Positions 1 to 8,835 of a stretch of DNA of 35,184 bases are shown here, one piece after another; the first letter of the stretch is position 1, and every line of letters starts with the position of its first letter. The stretch comes from Oscillospiraceae bacterium (GTDB lineage: Bacteria > Bacillota > Clostridia > Oscillospirales > CAG-382). The stretch is taken from the NCBI GenBank assembly GCA_015064945.1, contig SVRF01000020.1, positions 1 through 35,184 on the forward strand, in the 5' to 3' direction. Both the position numbers and the translations under genes were made by a program. Under the pieces are notes generated by a model, which saw only the letters and a program-made list of their open reading frames with translations, did not search any database and had not been told where the DNA came from.

Positions 1-333
<333 letters not shown>

Positions 334-413
334 GCAATGTATGAGTTTTCTCTTATTTGGTTTTCAGGGTATACGGTATCCTGTGAACTTGTGACAAAGT
401 CTACTAACAATTT

Positions 414-489
414 GCACCTTTAGCTCAGTTGGTAGAGCAACTGACTCTTAATCAGTGGGTCCCGGGTTCGAGTCCCTGAAGGTGCACCA
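414..489 (+). tRNA. tRNA-Lys(CTT)
   Basis: A 76-nt cloverleaf with CCA encoded. The acceptor arm GCACCTT/AAGGTGC, the D arm GCTC/GAGC and the anticodon stem ACTGA/TCAGT all pair. The 7-nt anticodon loop CTCTTAA places CTT at positions 34-36, which reads lysine AAG codons. The T loop TTCGAGT is standard. Its place between 23S and 5S rRNA is unusual. Confidence 0.96.
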
Positions 490-492
490 TTT

Positions 493-610
<118 letters not shown>

Positions 611-641
611 CTTAGTATCTCGCAATAGCGGGGTACGATAT

Positions 642-717
<76 letters not shown>

Positions 718-721
718 TATT

Positions 722-780
722 GGTGCAACAATTTTGCACCCTAACACAAAAGTCCTTGATTTTCAAGGACTTTTTGTGTT
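722..780 (+). terminator. rRNA operon terminator (double hairpin)
   Basis: A first small hairpin, GGTGCAA/TTGCACC at 722-740, is followed by a longer stem (AACACAAAAGTCCTTG at 743-758 against CAAGGACTTTTTGTGTT at 764-780) whose 3' arm contains and precedes a T-rich stretch. This is a typical strong intrinsic terminator for a stable-RNA operon. Confidence 0.85.
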
Positions 781-865
781 TTTAGTGGTAAAAAACAATC
801 CTCTTTCAACATTGCAGCTTTTCTTGAATCTTATGGCCTCGAACCTGCGACTTTGTGAGAAAATA

Positions 866-894
866 TTGAATATTGAGAACTTTTGTGATATAAT
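866..894 (+). promoter_or_regulatory. sigma-A-type promoter of the Mrr-like gene
   Basis: TTGAAT (866-871) and TATAAT (889-894) are separated by 17 bp. The downstream GGAAGGAAG (911-919) is the ribosome-binding site for the ATG at 926. Confidence 0.7.
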
Positions 895-925
895 TATACA
901 AAGTTAATTTGGAAGGAAGTAGACA

Positions 926-2341
926 ATGTCAATTATAAAAAACATATTACAAATTATAGGAATGATTATATTAATTTTTTGTGGCTTGCTTGGTATGTTA
1001 CTTTTTATTATGGGCATGGTCGAGGCAATTCCTTCAATGGCAGTTTGTGGTATCATTATTTTGGTTGTTTCTGTTGTTGGATCGATTTTTATTGGTAAGA
1101 AAATTTCTAAAACGTTTCGGCCTAAAAAAAACAAAATTAACATGGTTGCTGAAAATACCACTATTATCGATGACAACCCTTTGCACTTGCAAATTTCACC
1201 GGAAGAAAAATTGCAACGACTAATAATAGAAGAGCCTCATATTTCGCTTAATGAAGGTGAGGTATGTTATTATTGTAATACAGCGAGTGCTATTCATCAG
1301 AAGAACGTTGTTACGGGTAGGACAAGTGGAGGCGCAGGTGTTAGCTTTCGAGTTGCCAAGGGCGTTTCAATAAGGACTGGTGGAGGAAATTCTCAAGTTA
1401 TTCGTGAAAACGTGAACGAGTACTTTGAGGGAACGTTATATATCACCAATATTAGAATTATTCTACTTGCACCGAAGCACGGATTTGATCTTTACATTTC
1501 TAAAATAACTCAACTTCTTTATAAGGACTTTGGTTTCGAAATTTTTTCCGGCTCTAAGTGTTATCAAGTGCTGACAGCTGACCGTGATAATATTCAAGAG
1601 TTGGTAGAGCTTATGAATAGTCAGAAAGTTTTCAAAGACGAAAAGTGGTTGAGAGAACACTATAATCATATGAATTCTACACCGGGTATCACAACGACAA
1701 AAACATGTGATGAAAGCAAAAATAATGCAATTTCAGCAAACTTTGATAATTTAGATGGGCTGGCGTTTGAGAATTGGTGTGCTACTCTTTTAAGAAATAA
1801 TGGCTTTGTCAACGTAGAAGTGACTAAATCAAGCGGTGATCAAGGTGTTGATGTATTGGCTGAAAAAGGCGAAATTAAATATGCAATACAATGCAAATGC
1901 TATTCGAGTGATTTAGGTAATTCTCCAGTTCAAGAAGTACATGCAGGTAAAAGTATGTATAATTGCCATGTTGGTGTTGTAATGACTAATCGTCACTTTA
2001 CAAGTGGAGCAAAAGAACTTGCTAACGCGACAGGAGTTTTGCTTTGGGATAGAGAAAAACTTTTACAAATGATGTCAAACAACGAAGAAACGAGCTCAAA
2101 CTTAAATTTTAATGATGATATTAAAGTAGACGCAAAACTCTTAGACGCAATTAGAGTAGCTACAGAAGAAGGCAGAATAAGTACTTCATTAATACAACGG
2201 AAACTTGATATTGGTTATGGTCGAGCAGCCCAGCTAATAGATAAAATGGAAGAACTGGGTGTGGTTAGTCAAGCTGATGGGGCTAAGCCAAGAAAAGTTC
2301 TAATGTCGAAAGATGATGTTATGGAGAAAATAATTAAATAA
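926..2341 (+). CDS. Membrane-anchored Mrr-type restriction endonuclease with FtsK-gamma-like C-terminus
   Basis: A 471-residue protein. Two hydrophobic helices (about 7-30 and 37-58) form an N-terminal membrane hairpin. Residues about 105-235 look like a PH/GRAM-type beta-rich domain. Residues 274-380 match the Mrr-cat restriction endonuclease fold: E282, D309 (GVDV) and Q322-C-K324 correspond to the PD-(D/E)xK-type active site with the Q-x-K variant. Residues about 400-465 resemble the winged-helix gamma domain of the FtsK/SpoIIIE DNA translocases (KLLDAI...GRIST..IQRKL.IGY.RAAQLID.ME..GVV). Mrr proteins usually cut modified foreign DNA (type IV restriction). Membrane tethering plus a translocase-type DNA reader suggests defence or DNA processing at the envelope, which is inference. 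It stands alone between an rRNA operon and a terminator. Domain calls are from motif reading. Confidence 0.85.
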   Translation: MSIIKNILQIIGMIILIFCGLLGMLLFIMGMVEAIPSMAVCGIIILVVSVVGSIFIGKKISKTFRPKKNKINMVAENTTIIDDNPLHLQISPEEKLQRLIIEEPHISLNEGEVCYYCNTASAIHQKNVVTGRTSGGAGVSFRVAKGVSIRTGGGNSQVIRENVNEYFEGTLYITNIRIILLAPKHGFDLYISKITQLLYKDFGFEIFSGSKCYQVLTADRDNIQELVELMNSQKVFKDEKWLREHYNHMNSTPGITTTKTCDESKNNAISANFDNLDGLAFENWCATLLRNNGFVNVEVTKSSGDQGVDVLAEKGEIKYAIQCKCYSSDLGNSPVQEVHAGKSMYNCHVGVVMTNRHFTSGAKELANATGVLLWDREKLLQMMSNNEETSSNLNFNDDIKVDAKLLDAIRVATEEGRISTSLIQRKLDIGYGRAAQLIDKMEELGVVSQADGAKPRKVLMSKDDVMEKIIK

Positions 2342-2419
2342 AATAGAATAGATTGAGTTTCCACAAATAAAGACTTATTTATATAAGGTTCAAAATTGTT
2401 GGGGTAACTCAGAATTAAT

Positions 2420-2455
2420 AACCTCTCAAGTTTTGCCTTGAGAGGTTGTTTTTTG
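2420..2455 (+). terminator. Intrinsic terminator
   Basis: AACCTCTCAAG (2420-2430) pairs with CTTGAGAGGTT (2437-2447), followed by GTTTTTTG. It ends the transcript of the Mrr-like gene. Confidence 0.85.
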
Positions 2456-2712
2456 TATTTTAAGGCCGAATTTCGGTAAATAGTCTTACGGTGTCGTTTT
2501 TTGGTTGACTTTTATGCAAATTCAACATCAACCATAAGCAATACAATAGATTAAGTTTTGACGATAAATGAAACATATAAATATGCAACTTTCGGCATCA
2601 AAGCAACTCCTAAGGTGCTCTTGAGGCCTACTTCTTCATTTTTACCTAAAATTCCTTGTGATTTCATGAAGTAATTAGTAATATATAAGAGTAGATAGCT
2701 GTATATTAAAAG

Positions 2713-2741
2713 TTGACATCTATAAGTGTTAATGGTAAAAT
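2713..2741 (+). promoter_or_regulatory. sigma-A-type promoter
   Basis: A perfect TTGACA (2713-2718), a 17-bp spacer and TAAAAT (2736-2741). The leader to the ATG at 2831 is about 85 nt. Confidence 0.75.
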
Positions 2742-2830
2742 AGCAGACAAGGTTTTCGCAATATAACGAATTTTTTAAGTTGTGGAATCTTTTTTTGTTT
2801 AGGAAGTTTTAAAATAATACGGAGAATGTT

Positions 2831-3781
2831 ATGACGAAAAGAGTTCTGTTAATATTTGTATCTTTACTTATTTCTTTATTTTCATTTGCTTGTGACGGTT
2901 CAAATCTTAGAGACAAACAAATGGCTACGCAAAAATTTGAATTGCTTTTTGATGCACTTAAAACGCGAAATAAAGAGGGTGTGTCAACATTGTTTTCTCA
3001 ACAAGTAAAAAATGATTTAACATCCTTTTATACTTCTGTTGATGAGCTGTTTGACTATGTGGAAGGCGATATTATCTCCTTTAATGATTCAGGTGCTTTG
3101 AGCGCTACGGGACTCAAAGAAGACGGTTATGTGGAAAGAAGCCTTATTGCCTCATTTGAAGTGATTACTTCGGTTGATACATATAAGATGTCCTTTTTGT
3201 ATATTACCGAAAATGATAAATTCCCTGAAAAAACAGGGATTAACTCTTTGTATGTAATTAGGGCGTCAGAAGATTACACTGATATTGGCACTTATTGGGG
3301 CGATGGAAACGACACTCCCGGAATACATATAAAAGTTAAAAATGAGACACTGTATTTCAGCAAAGCTGTGTCGGTTTGCAATAATTTTTTAAAAGCAATA
3401 AACGAAAAGAATTCCCAAACGCTTACCGAGTTGTTCAGCCCTGATGTAATTGCCAATAGTCCCGCTTTCGACGAGAATATAATTTCTTTATTTGAGTTAT
3501 GCAAAGGAACAATTGATGTTACTCAGAATGTAGCAGAGCGACAAGTTTTTGAACAAACAGAACATACAAAACGAATTAATTCGTCTTATTATATTGAATC
3601 CGATACCGGCTCATATACTCTTTGGATATCTTATGTATATGAAAATACGGAGAACCCCGAAAATGTTGGCATAGTGTCCGTATATATTGGCGATGCGCCC
3701 TATGTACATTTTGATGAAACGGTCTATGATGGTGACGGTAAGCAAACTCCCGGTATAAACATTGTAACAGTAGATAAATAA
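2831..3781 (+). CDS. Putative lipoprotein with two tandem DUF5104-like domains
   Basis: 316 residues. K/R, a hydrophobic run and Cys21 (FSFAC) form a lipoprotein-type signal peptide, though the lipobox is not canonical. The rest is an internal duplication: residues about 30-170 and 177-316 share a helical start ('LF.AL..RN' / 'FL.AINEKN') that leads to a 'LFS' motif. Both halves end in the same signature GDGxxTPGIxI (157-165 and 301-309). The pattern resembles the DUF5104 family of Firmicute lipoproteins. Function is unknown, and the fold suggests a cystatin/NTF2-like surface domain. It has its own promoter. The closely following SulP gene has a separate promoter, so the two need not be co-expressed. 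Confidence 0.8.
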   Translation: MTKRVLLIFVSLLISLFSFACDGSNLRDKQMATQKFELLFDALKTRNKEGVSTLFSQQVKNDLTSFYTSVDELFDYVEGDIISFNDSGALSATGLKEDGYVERSLIASFEVITSVDTYKMSFLYITENDKFPEKTGINSLYVIRASEDYTDIGTYWGDGNDTPGIHIKVKNETLYFSKAVSVCNNFLKAINEKNSQTLTELFSPDVIANSPAFDENIISLFELCKGTIDVTQNVAERQVFEQTEHTKRINSSYYIESDTGSYTLWISYVYENTENPENVGIVSVYIGDAPYVHFDETVYDGDGKQTPGINIVTVDK

Positions 3782-3816
3782 TTTACGGTGTTACCGTGTA
3801 TAGATATAATATTGTC

Positions 3817-3845
3817 TTGACATGTACAGCAAAAAGTTGTATATT
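3817..3845 (+). promoter_or_regulatory. sigma-A-type promoter of the SulP gene
   Basis: TTGACA (3817-3822), a 17-bp spacer and TATATT (3840-3845), 38 bp upstream of the ATG at 3883. A GAGGAAG ribosome-binding site lies in between. Confidence 0.75.
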
Positions 3846-3882
3846 TAGTCGTGCATATATTATAATAATTTGAGGAAGTAAA

Positions 3883-5547
3883 ATGAAAAACTTTTATTTA
3901 AAGCCAAAGCTGTTTTCAGTATTGAAAAACTACTCTTCGGGCCAATTCGTTAAGGACCTTGTTGCGGGTGTTATTGTTGCGATTATTGCTTTACCGCTTT
4001 CTATTGCGCTTGCGATAGCTTCGGGAGTTGAACCCGCATGCGGTGTTTATACTGCCATATTTGCAGGGTTTTTAGTATCATTCTTTGGCGGTAGCCGTGT
4101 GCAGATCGCAGGTCCTACAGCAGCTTTTGCTACTGTTGTTGCGGGCATAGTTGCAACCCAAGGTATGGACGGGCTTGTTATTGCCACGGTTCTCGCGGGA
4201 ATATTTTTAATACTTATGGGCGTGTTTAAGTTTGGTGCGCTTATTAAGTACATACCTTTTACTATCACGACCGGATTTACTGCAGGTATAGCGGTTACTA
4301 TTTTATTGGGACAAATTAAGGACTTTTTTGGAATAAGTTATGGTGAGGGTGTAAAACCTATCGAAGCTATTGAAAAAATCGAAGCTAATATAGAGTTTGC
4401 CTCCACCTTTAGCATTCAAGCTTTTATTATTGGTGCAATTTGCCTTGCGATACTTATAATTTATCCTAAGTTTGAGAAAAGAGTACCTCCTTCTCTTATT
4501 GCTGTAATAGTGGGTGCTTTGCTTGTTGAGTTTATACCTTGGTTCAGCGAGGGTGTTAAAACCGTGGGCGAACTTTATACCATTCCCGAGGGTTTACCCA
4601 AATTTACCCTTGGCGGAATAAGCATAAATATGGATAAAATATCTGCTGTTCTGCCGGATGCCTTCACCATTGCCATTCTTGCGGCTATAGAGTCGTTGTT
4701 GTCCTGTGTTGTTGCTGATAGTATGGTAAATTCCCGCCACAATTCTAACGCAGAGCTTGTTGCCCAAGGTATAGGTAATATAGGCTCTGTGATGTTTGGC
4801 GGATTTCCCGCAACAGGCGCTATTGCGCGTACAGCGGCTAATGTTAAAAACGGCGGTCGTACGCCTATTGCAGGTATGGTGCATTCTGTTGTTTTGCTTC
4901 TTGTTTTGCTGTTCCTTATGCCTATGGCAAAACTTATACCGATGCCTGCTATCGCTGCCATCTTAATTATGGTTGCTTACAATATGAGCGAATGGAGAAA
5001 GTTTGTTCGTGTAATAAAATCATCCCCCAAAAGCGATATCGCCGTAATGGTAATAACCTTTGGACTTACGGTAGTAAAAGATTTGGTTGTTGCGATTGCT
5101 GTAGGTTTAGTTCTTGCGTTGCTTTTGTTTTTGAAGCGTATGAGCGATGAAAGTTCTGTTAACAGTTGGGAATATGCTGACAGTGAAAGTGATGCAGACA
5201 GCCTTGATTTGCGTGTTGTACCCAAAGCAGTACGTGTTTATGAGATAAGCGGGCCTATGTTCTTTGGTGTTGCGGACAAAATTTTGGAAATCACTTTAAA
5301 AGATTATACAAAGTGTCTTGTGTTGAGAATGCGCAGTGTGAATGCATTGGACGCAACTGCAATGAACTCTTTGGAAGTTCTTTATAAGAAGTGTAAGAAT
5401 AAAGGCGTGCAACTTGTATTTTCACATGTAAATGCACAACCTTTAAAGGTGATGAAAAAGTGTGGTTTTGTTGATATGGTTGGCGAAGAGCGCTTCTGCA
5501 ATCATATCGATGATGCCTTGGCTCTCGCTTCTGAAATTGCACAGTAA
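3883..5547 (+). CDS. SulP-family inorganic anion transporter with STAS domain
   Basis: 554 residues, full length for the family. The N-terminal 'DLVAGVIVAIIALPLSIALAIASGVEP' region and 'IAGPTAAFA' are SulP signatures. Many hydrophobic segments span about 20-410, followed by a cytoplasmic STAS domain at about 430-550 ('LVLRMRSVNALDATAMNSLE'). SulP proteins move sulfate, bicarbonate or other anions, usually by proton or sodium symport or by exchange. The substrate cannot be told from sequence, and bicarbonate or sulfate are equally possible. It is a single gene with its own promoter and a strong terminator. No sulfate-assimilation or carbonic-anhydrase gene is adjacent. Confidence 0.95.
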   Translation: MKNFYLKPKLFSVLKNYSSGQFVKDLVAGVIVAIIALPLSIALAIASGVEPACGVYTAIFAGFLVSFFGGSRVQIAGPTAAFATVVAGIVATQGMDGLVIATVLAGIFLILMGVFKFGALIKYIPFTITTGFTAGIAVTILLGQIKDFFGISYGEGVKPIEAIEKIEANIEFASTFSIQAFIIGAICLAILIIYPKFEKRVPPSLIAVIVGALLVEFIPWFSEGVKTVGELYTIPEGLPKFTLGGISINMDKISAVLPDAFTIAILAAIESLLSCVVADSMVNSRHNSNAELVAQGIGNIGSVMFGGFPATGAIARTAANVKNGGRTPIAGMVHSVVLLLVLLFLMPMAKLIPMPAIAAILIMVAYNMSEWRKFVRVIKSSPKSDIAVMVITFGLTVVKDLVVAIAVGLVLALLLFLKRMSDESSVNSWEYADSESDADSLDLRVVPKAVRVYEISGPMFFGVADKILEITLKDYTKCLVLRMRSVNALDATAMNSLEVLYKKCKNKGVQLVFSHVNAQPLKVMKKCGFVDMVGEERFCNHIDDALALASEIAQ

Positions 5548-5549
5548 TC

Positions 5550-5587
5550 AATACCTCCTTTGCCTTTTTTGGCAAAGGAGGTATTTT
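5550..5587 (+). terminator. Intrinsic terminator of the SulP gene
   Basis: A 15-bp perfect stem: AATACCTCCTTTGCC (5550-5564) and GGCAAAGGAGGTATT (5571-5585), with a T6 loop and a T tail. Confidence 0.92.
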
Positions 5588-5651
5588 TGTGGAATAAAAA
5601 ATTATTTTATGAGGCACAATACAATAAATAAAAAATAAGGGGGTAATTTTT

Positions 5652-5906
5652 GTGAAGAAAATTTTTGTGTTTTTGGTAATACTACTTTTATTAACCTCTT
5701 TTGCGGCATGTAAAGAAGCAGAGAAGGTGGTTGATGATGCCAATAGCCAGCTTTCGAAGGTCGAAAGTGATATAGAATCCGGGGCATCAAGGGTAGAAAG
5801 TAATTTAGAGTCTAATATATCCGAATTAAGAAGCGACACGGAAAGCGAAATGTCTAAGGTTGAAAGCCGAATGAAGGATATATTTGATAATTCAAAAGAC
5901 AGATAA
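5652..5906 (+). CDS. Small coiled-coil lipoprotein
   Basis: 84 residues from a GTG start with an AAGGGGG ribosome-binding site about 8 nt upstream. MKK, a hydrophobic run and FAAC20 form a lipoprotein signal. The mature part has repeated 'VESDIES / VESNLES / VESRMKD' units, an acidic and strongly helical pattern that suggests a coiled coil. The protein would be tethered to the outer face of the membrane. No family is recognised. It sits between two terminators, so it is probably transcribed alone. The AT-rich 5587-5651 stretch is the only place for a promoter, and I see no clear one. Confidence 0.72.
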   Translation: MKKIFVFLVILLLLTSFAACKEAEKVVDDANSQLSKVESDIESGASRVESNLESNISELRSDTESEMSKVESRMKDIFDNSKDR

Positions 5907-5912
5907 ATACAA

Positions 5913-5962
5913 AAATATGCTTCGCACTCTATACATTAAAAAATAGAGCGAAGCATATTTTT
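5913..5962 (+). terminator. Intrinsic terminator
   Basis: ATATGCTTCGC-A-CTCTAT pairs with ATAGAG-CGAAGCATAT (one bulged A), followed by T5. It separates the small lipoprotein from the pot operon. Confidence 0.88.
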
Positions 5963-6037
5963 ATACAATAATTTTGATAAATTATTACATAATAATAAGA
6001 AAAACAAGAAAAAATATCAAAAAAAAACCTCAAACTA

Positions 6038-6066
6038 TTGACAAATTTGCAAAAAACAAGTATAGT
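6038..6066 (+). promoter_or_regulatory. sigma-A-type promoter of the pot operon
   Basis: TTGACA (6038-6043), 17 bp and TATAGT (6061-6066), 45 bp upstream of the potA start. I see no operator repeat. Confidence 0.78.
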
Positions 6067-6110
6067 CAACTTATTAGACCAAAATAAATTATACAAGGAG
6101 AAAATGAGAG

Positions 6111-7235
6111 TTGAACAATGTTCTTTTGCGTCTGAGAAACATATCTGTTAAGTTTGATGATGAGACAATACTTGATGATGTGTCGCTTGAAATTTGTGAC
6201 AAAGAGTTTGTTACGCTTTTGGGTCCGTCCGGATGCGGAAAAACTACCACCCTTAGGATTATTGGTGGTTTTGTTTCTCCCGACAAGGGAGAGGTTTGGT
6301 TTGAAAACGGGTTGCTTAATGATGTTCCGGCACACAAAAGACCGGTTAACACTATCTTTCAAAAGTACGCTCTTTTCCCAAATCTCAACGTGTATGAGAA
6401 TGTGGCGTTTGGTTTGCGTGTTAAAAAAACGCCTGAAAGTGAAATTAAAAAAACGGTTCACGATATGCTTTCTATGGTGAACCTTTTGGGCTTTGAAAGA
6501 CGTGATATTTCCACTCTTTCAGGCGGACAGCAGCAAAGAGTTGCCATAGCAAGAGCTTTGGCTGTTAAGCCTAGATTGCTTTTGTTGGACGAGCCTTTGG
6601 GTGCATTGGATCTTAAACTTCGCAAAGATATGCAAGTGGAGCTCAAAAATATTCAAAAGCGTCTTGGTATAACTTTTATTTATGTTACACACGACCAAGA
6701 GGAAGCTTTGTCTATGTCGGACAGAGTTGTTGTAATGAACAACGGTGTTATACAGCAGATCGGCACTCCCGAAGATATATATAACGAGCCTGAAAATGCC
6801 TTTGTGGCGGACTTTATTGGCGAGAGCAACATAGTGGACGGCGTGATGCTTGAAGATTACAAAGCTCAATTTTCAGGTCATACATTTGAGTGCTTGGATA
6901 AAGGTTATGCCCCCAAAGAGCAGGTTGATGTTGTTGTAAGACCCGAGGACGTTGACATTGTGCCTGTTGAACAGGGGATGCTTAAAGGTACTGTTACCTC
7001 TGTAACCTTTAAAGGTGTGCATTTTGAAATCATTGTTGACATCGGTGGTTTTAAGTGGATGGTCCAAACTACGGATTATCAGCCCGTTGGTGCCAATATC
7101 GGCTTGTTTATAGAGCCTGATGCAATACACATTATGAAGAAGTCTGAGTATTCCGGTATGTACGGAGATTACAGTTCTTTCAGCGAGGATTTTGATAAAC
7201 TTTCCGACGCTGAAGAGGGTAGCGACAATGCGTAA
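6111..7235 (+). CDS. potA: Spermidine/putrescine ABC transporter, ATP-binding protein
   Basis: 374 residues. Walker [10 protein letters not shown] at 38-46, signature LSGGQQQR and Walker B LLLLDEP are intact, followed by a C-terminal TOBE-type regulatory domain (about 290-350). It powers polyamine import with PotB, PotC and PotD encoded directly downstream. I chose the TTG at 6111 because AAGGAG (6095-6100) lies 10 nt upstream. The ATG at 6104 is out of frame, would need 3-nt spacing and ends after 15 codons. The last codons overlap the potB start by 8 nt, so the subunits are translationally coupled. Confidence 0.95.
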   Translation: MNNVLLRLRNISVKFDDETILDDVSLEICDKEFVTLLGPSGCGKTTTLRIIGGFVSPDKGEVWFENGLLNDVPAHKRPVNTIFQKYALFPNLNVYENVAFGLRVKKTPESEIKKTVHDMLSMVNLLGFERRDISTLSGGQQQRVAIARALAVKPRLLLLDEPLGALDLKLRKDMQVELKNIQKRLGITFIYVTHDQEEALSMSDRVVVMNNGVIQQIGTPEDIYNEPENAFVADFIGESNIVDGVMLEDYKAQFSGHTFECLDKGYAPKEQVDVVVRPEDVDIVPVEQGMLKGTVTSVTFKGVHFEIIVDIGGFKWMVQTTDYQPVGANIGLFIEPDAIHIMKKSEYSGMYGDYSSFSEDFDKLSDAEEGSDNA

Positions 7236-8022
7236 GAACAGCAGAGGAATTCTGCAAAAACTTATATCTGCGCCGTATCTGATTTGGTCTGTAATTTTTG
7301 TAATATTGCCTTTGTTTATGGTAATTTATTATACCTTTACGGATGCTGACGGTTATTTTACATTGAAAAATCTCGCTACACTGGGTTCAACTGAGAACAT
7401 AAATGTTCTTGCTATATCTTTAGCAATTGCGTTGATAGCGACTGTAGTGTGCCTTATTGTAGGTTTTCCCCTTGCATATATTGTGACAAAGATGAAGAGC
7501 GGCGGGCAGACGGTTATCATGCTGTTGCTTATGCTCCCTATGTGGATGAACTTTGTTATCAGAACAAACGCCATTTATGTTCTGACAGAAGCAATGGGAA
7601 TAAGTGAGACGTTTACTGCTGCAATAATGGGTATGGTTTATAACTTTTTGCCTTTTATGGTGCTTCCTATTTATTCTGTTATGGCAAAGCTTGACAAGCA
7701 TTTGTTTGAAGCTGCTCACGATTTGGGTTGTACTAAACTGCAGTCTATATTCAAGGTGCTTATACCTTTAAGTATGCCCGGTGTTGTTTCCGGCATTACT
7801 ATGGTATTTGTTCCTTCTGTCAGTACGTTTTATATATCCGAAAAGCTTGGCGGCGGTATGTTTATGACCGTTGGCGACAAGATTGATGATTCCTTTATGC
7901 TTTATACGGATTATAACGTCGGTTCAGCTTTTTCGTTCGTATTGCTTATTTTGATAATAATTTCTATGGCGATAATGAGTAAGTTCACCTCTGATGAAGA
8001 CGAAGGGGGTGTATTGCTGTGA
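7228..8022 (+). CDS. potB: Spermidine/putrescine ABC transporter, permease PotB
   Basis: 264 residues. The start chosen is the ATG at 7228, inside the potA stop region (ATGCGTAA overlap) with GAAGAGGG (7212-7219) upstream. A longer frame from 7192 has no ribosome-binding site. Six hydrophobic segments are present, with the permease EAA-type loop '[26 protein letters not shown]' that contacts PotA. It forms the membrane channel with PotC. The stop TGA overlaps the GTG start of potC by 4 nt. Confidence 0.94.
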   Translation: MRKNSRGILQKLISAPYLIWSVIFVILPLFMVIYYTFTDADGYFTLKNLATLGSTENINVLAISLAIALIATVVCLIVGFPLAYIVTKMKSGGQTVIMLLLMLPMWMNFVIRTNAIYVLTEAMGISETFTAAIMGMVYNFLPFMVLPIYSVMAKLDKHLFEAAHDLGCTKLQSIFKVLIPLSMPGVVSGITMVFVPSVSTFYISEKLGGGMFMTVGDKIDDSFMLYTDYNVGSAFSFVLLILIIISMAIMSKFTSDEDEGGVLL

Positions 8023-8825
8023 AAAAAAGCGGAAAACTTTTAAACGCAATATATGTGGTAATTGTATTGCTGTTTCTTTACTCTCCCATAGCCTTGCTTA
8101 TATACCGTTCTTTTGACTTTGGAAGCAATGATGTTTTTGCGGCATATAAGGAGTTTTTTAGGAACGATGTAGCAAAAAGCGCCCTTAAAAACACAATGGT
8201 TATAGCGGTTATTTCCTCTTGTATAGCCACAGTTATCGGTACTGCTGCCGCGGTTGGTATATCTAAGTACAAGAACCGCAAGTTCAAGCAGGCAGTAATG
8301 TTAGTTACCAATATTCCTATGACAAGCCCTGATATAGTAATGGCGATTTCGCTTGTTTTGCTGTTTGGCATCGTGTTTGCTATTTTTGGCGTTAGTGATT
8401 ACCTTGGCTTTACAAGTCTTTTGATAGCACATATTACCTTTGAGATTCCTTATGTAATACTTTCGGTTCTTCCCAAAATCAACCAAATGGATGTTAATTT
8501 GCCGCAGGCGGCACAGGATTTGGGGTGCACTCCCTTTAAGGCTTTCTTTAAGGTGGAACTGCCTGCTATAAGTACAGGTGTTTGGACCGGCTTCTTTATG
8601 GCGTTTACTTTGTCAATAGATGACTTTGTAATCAGCCGTATAACTGCAGGTTCTTATACAACCTTGCCTCTGCTTATCTACAGTGCCGCAAGGAAGAAGG
8701 TTCCTGATTATATTTATGCCCTTTCTGCAATAATTTTCGTTGTTGTTCTTGTTTTGCTTATTATCAAAAATGTAATAAGCAGTCGGGATACAAACAAAAA
8801 GCGCAGTGTTGGCAGAGCAAAGTGA
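8019..8825 (+). CDS. potC: Spermidine/putrescine ABC transporter, permease PotC
   Basis: 268 residues with a GTG start overlapping the potB stop. Six predicted membrane spans, plus the EAA-type motif 'QAAQDLGCTPFKAFFKVELP' followed by 'GFFMAFTLSIDDFVIS', typical of PotC. It is the second permease half of the importer. potD starts 10 nt after its stop. Confidence 0.95.
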   Translation: MKKSGKLLNAIYVVIVLLFLYSPIALLIYRSFDFGSNDVFAAYKEFFRNDVAKSALKNTMVIAVISSCIATVIGTAAAVGISKYKNRKFKQAVMLVTNIPMTSPDIVMAISLVLLFGIVFAIFGVSDYLGFTSLLIAHITFEIPYVILSVLPKINQMDVNLPQAAQDLGCTPFKAFFKVELPAISTGVWTGFFMAFTLSIDDFVISRITAGSYTTLPLLIYSAARKKVPDYIYALSAIIFVVVLVLLIIKNVISSRDTNKKRSVGRAK

Positions 8826-8835
8826 GGTGTGAGGA

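Larger units (their letters stand above)
2342..2830. other. Gene-free stretch
   Basis: About 490 bp without a credible gene. It contains the terminator of the nuclease gene (2420-2455), an AT-rich middle in which I see no RNA or repeat, and the promoter (2713-2741) plus leader of the next gene, whose ribosome-binding site 'ggaga' lies just before 2831. Confidence 0.6.

Noticed and set aside
5291..5839. 182-codon minus-strand frame
   Set aside because: It crosses the SulP 3' end, a terminator and the small lipoprotein gene; no start site or family resemblance.
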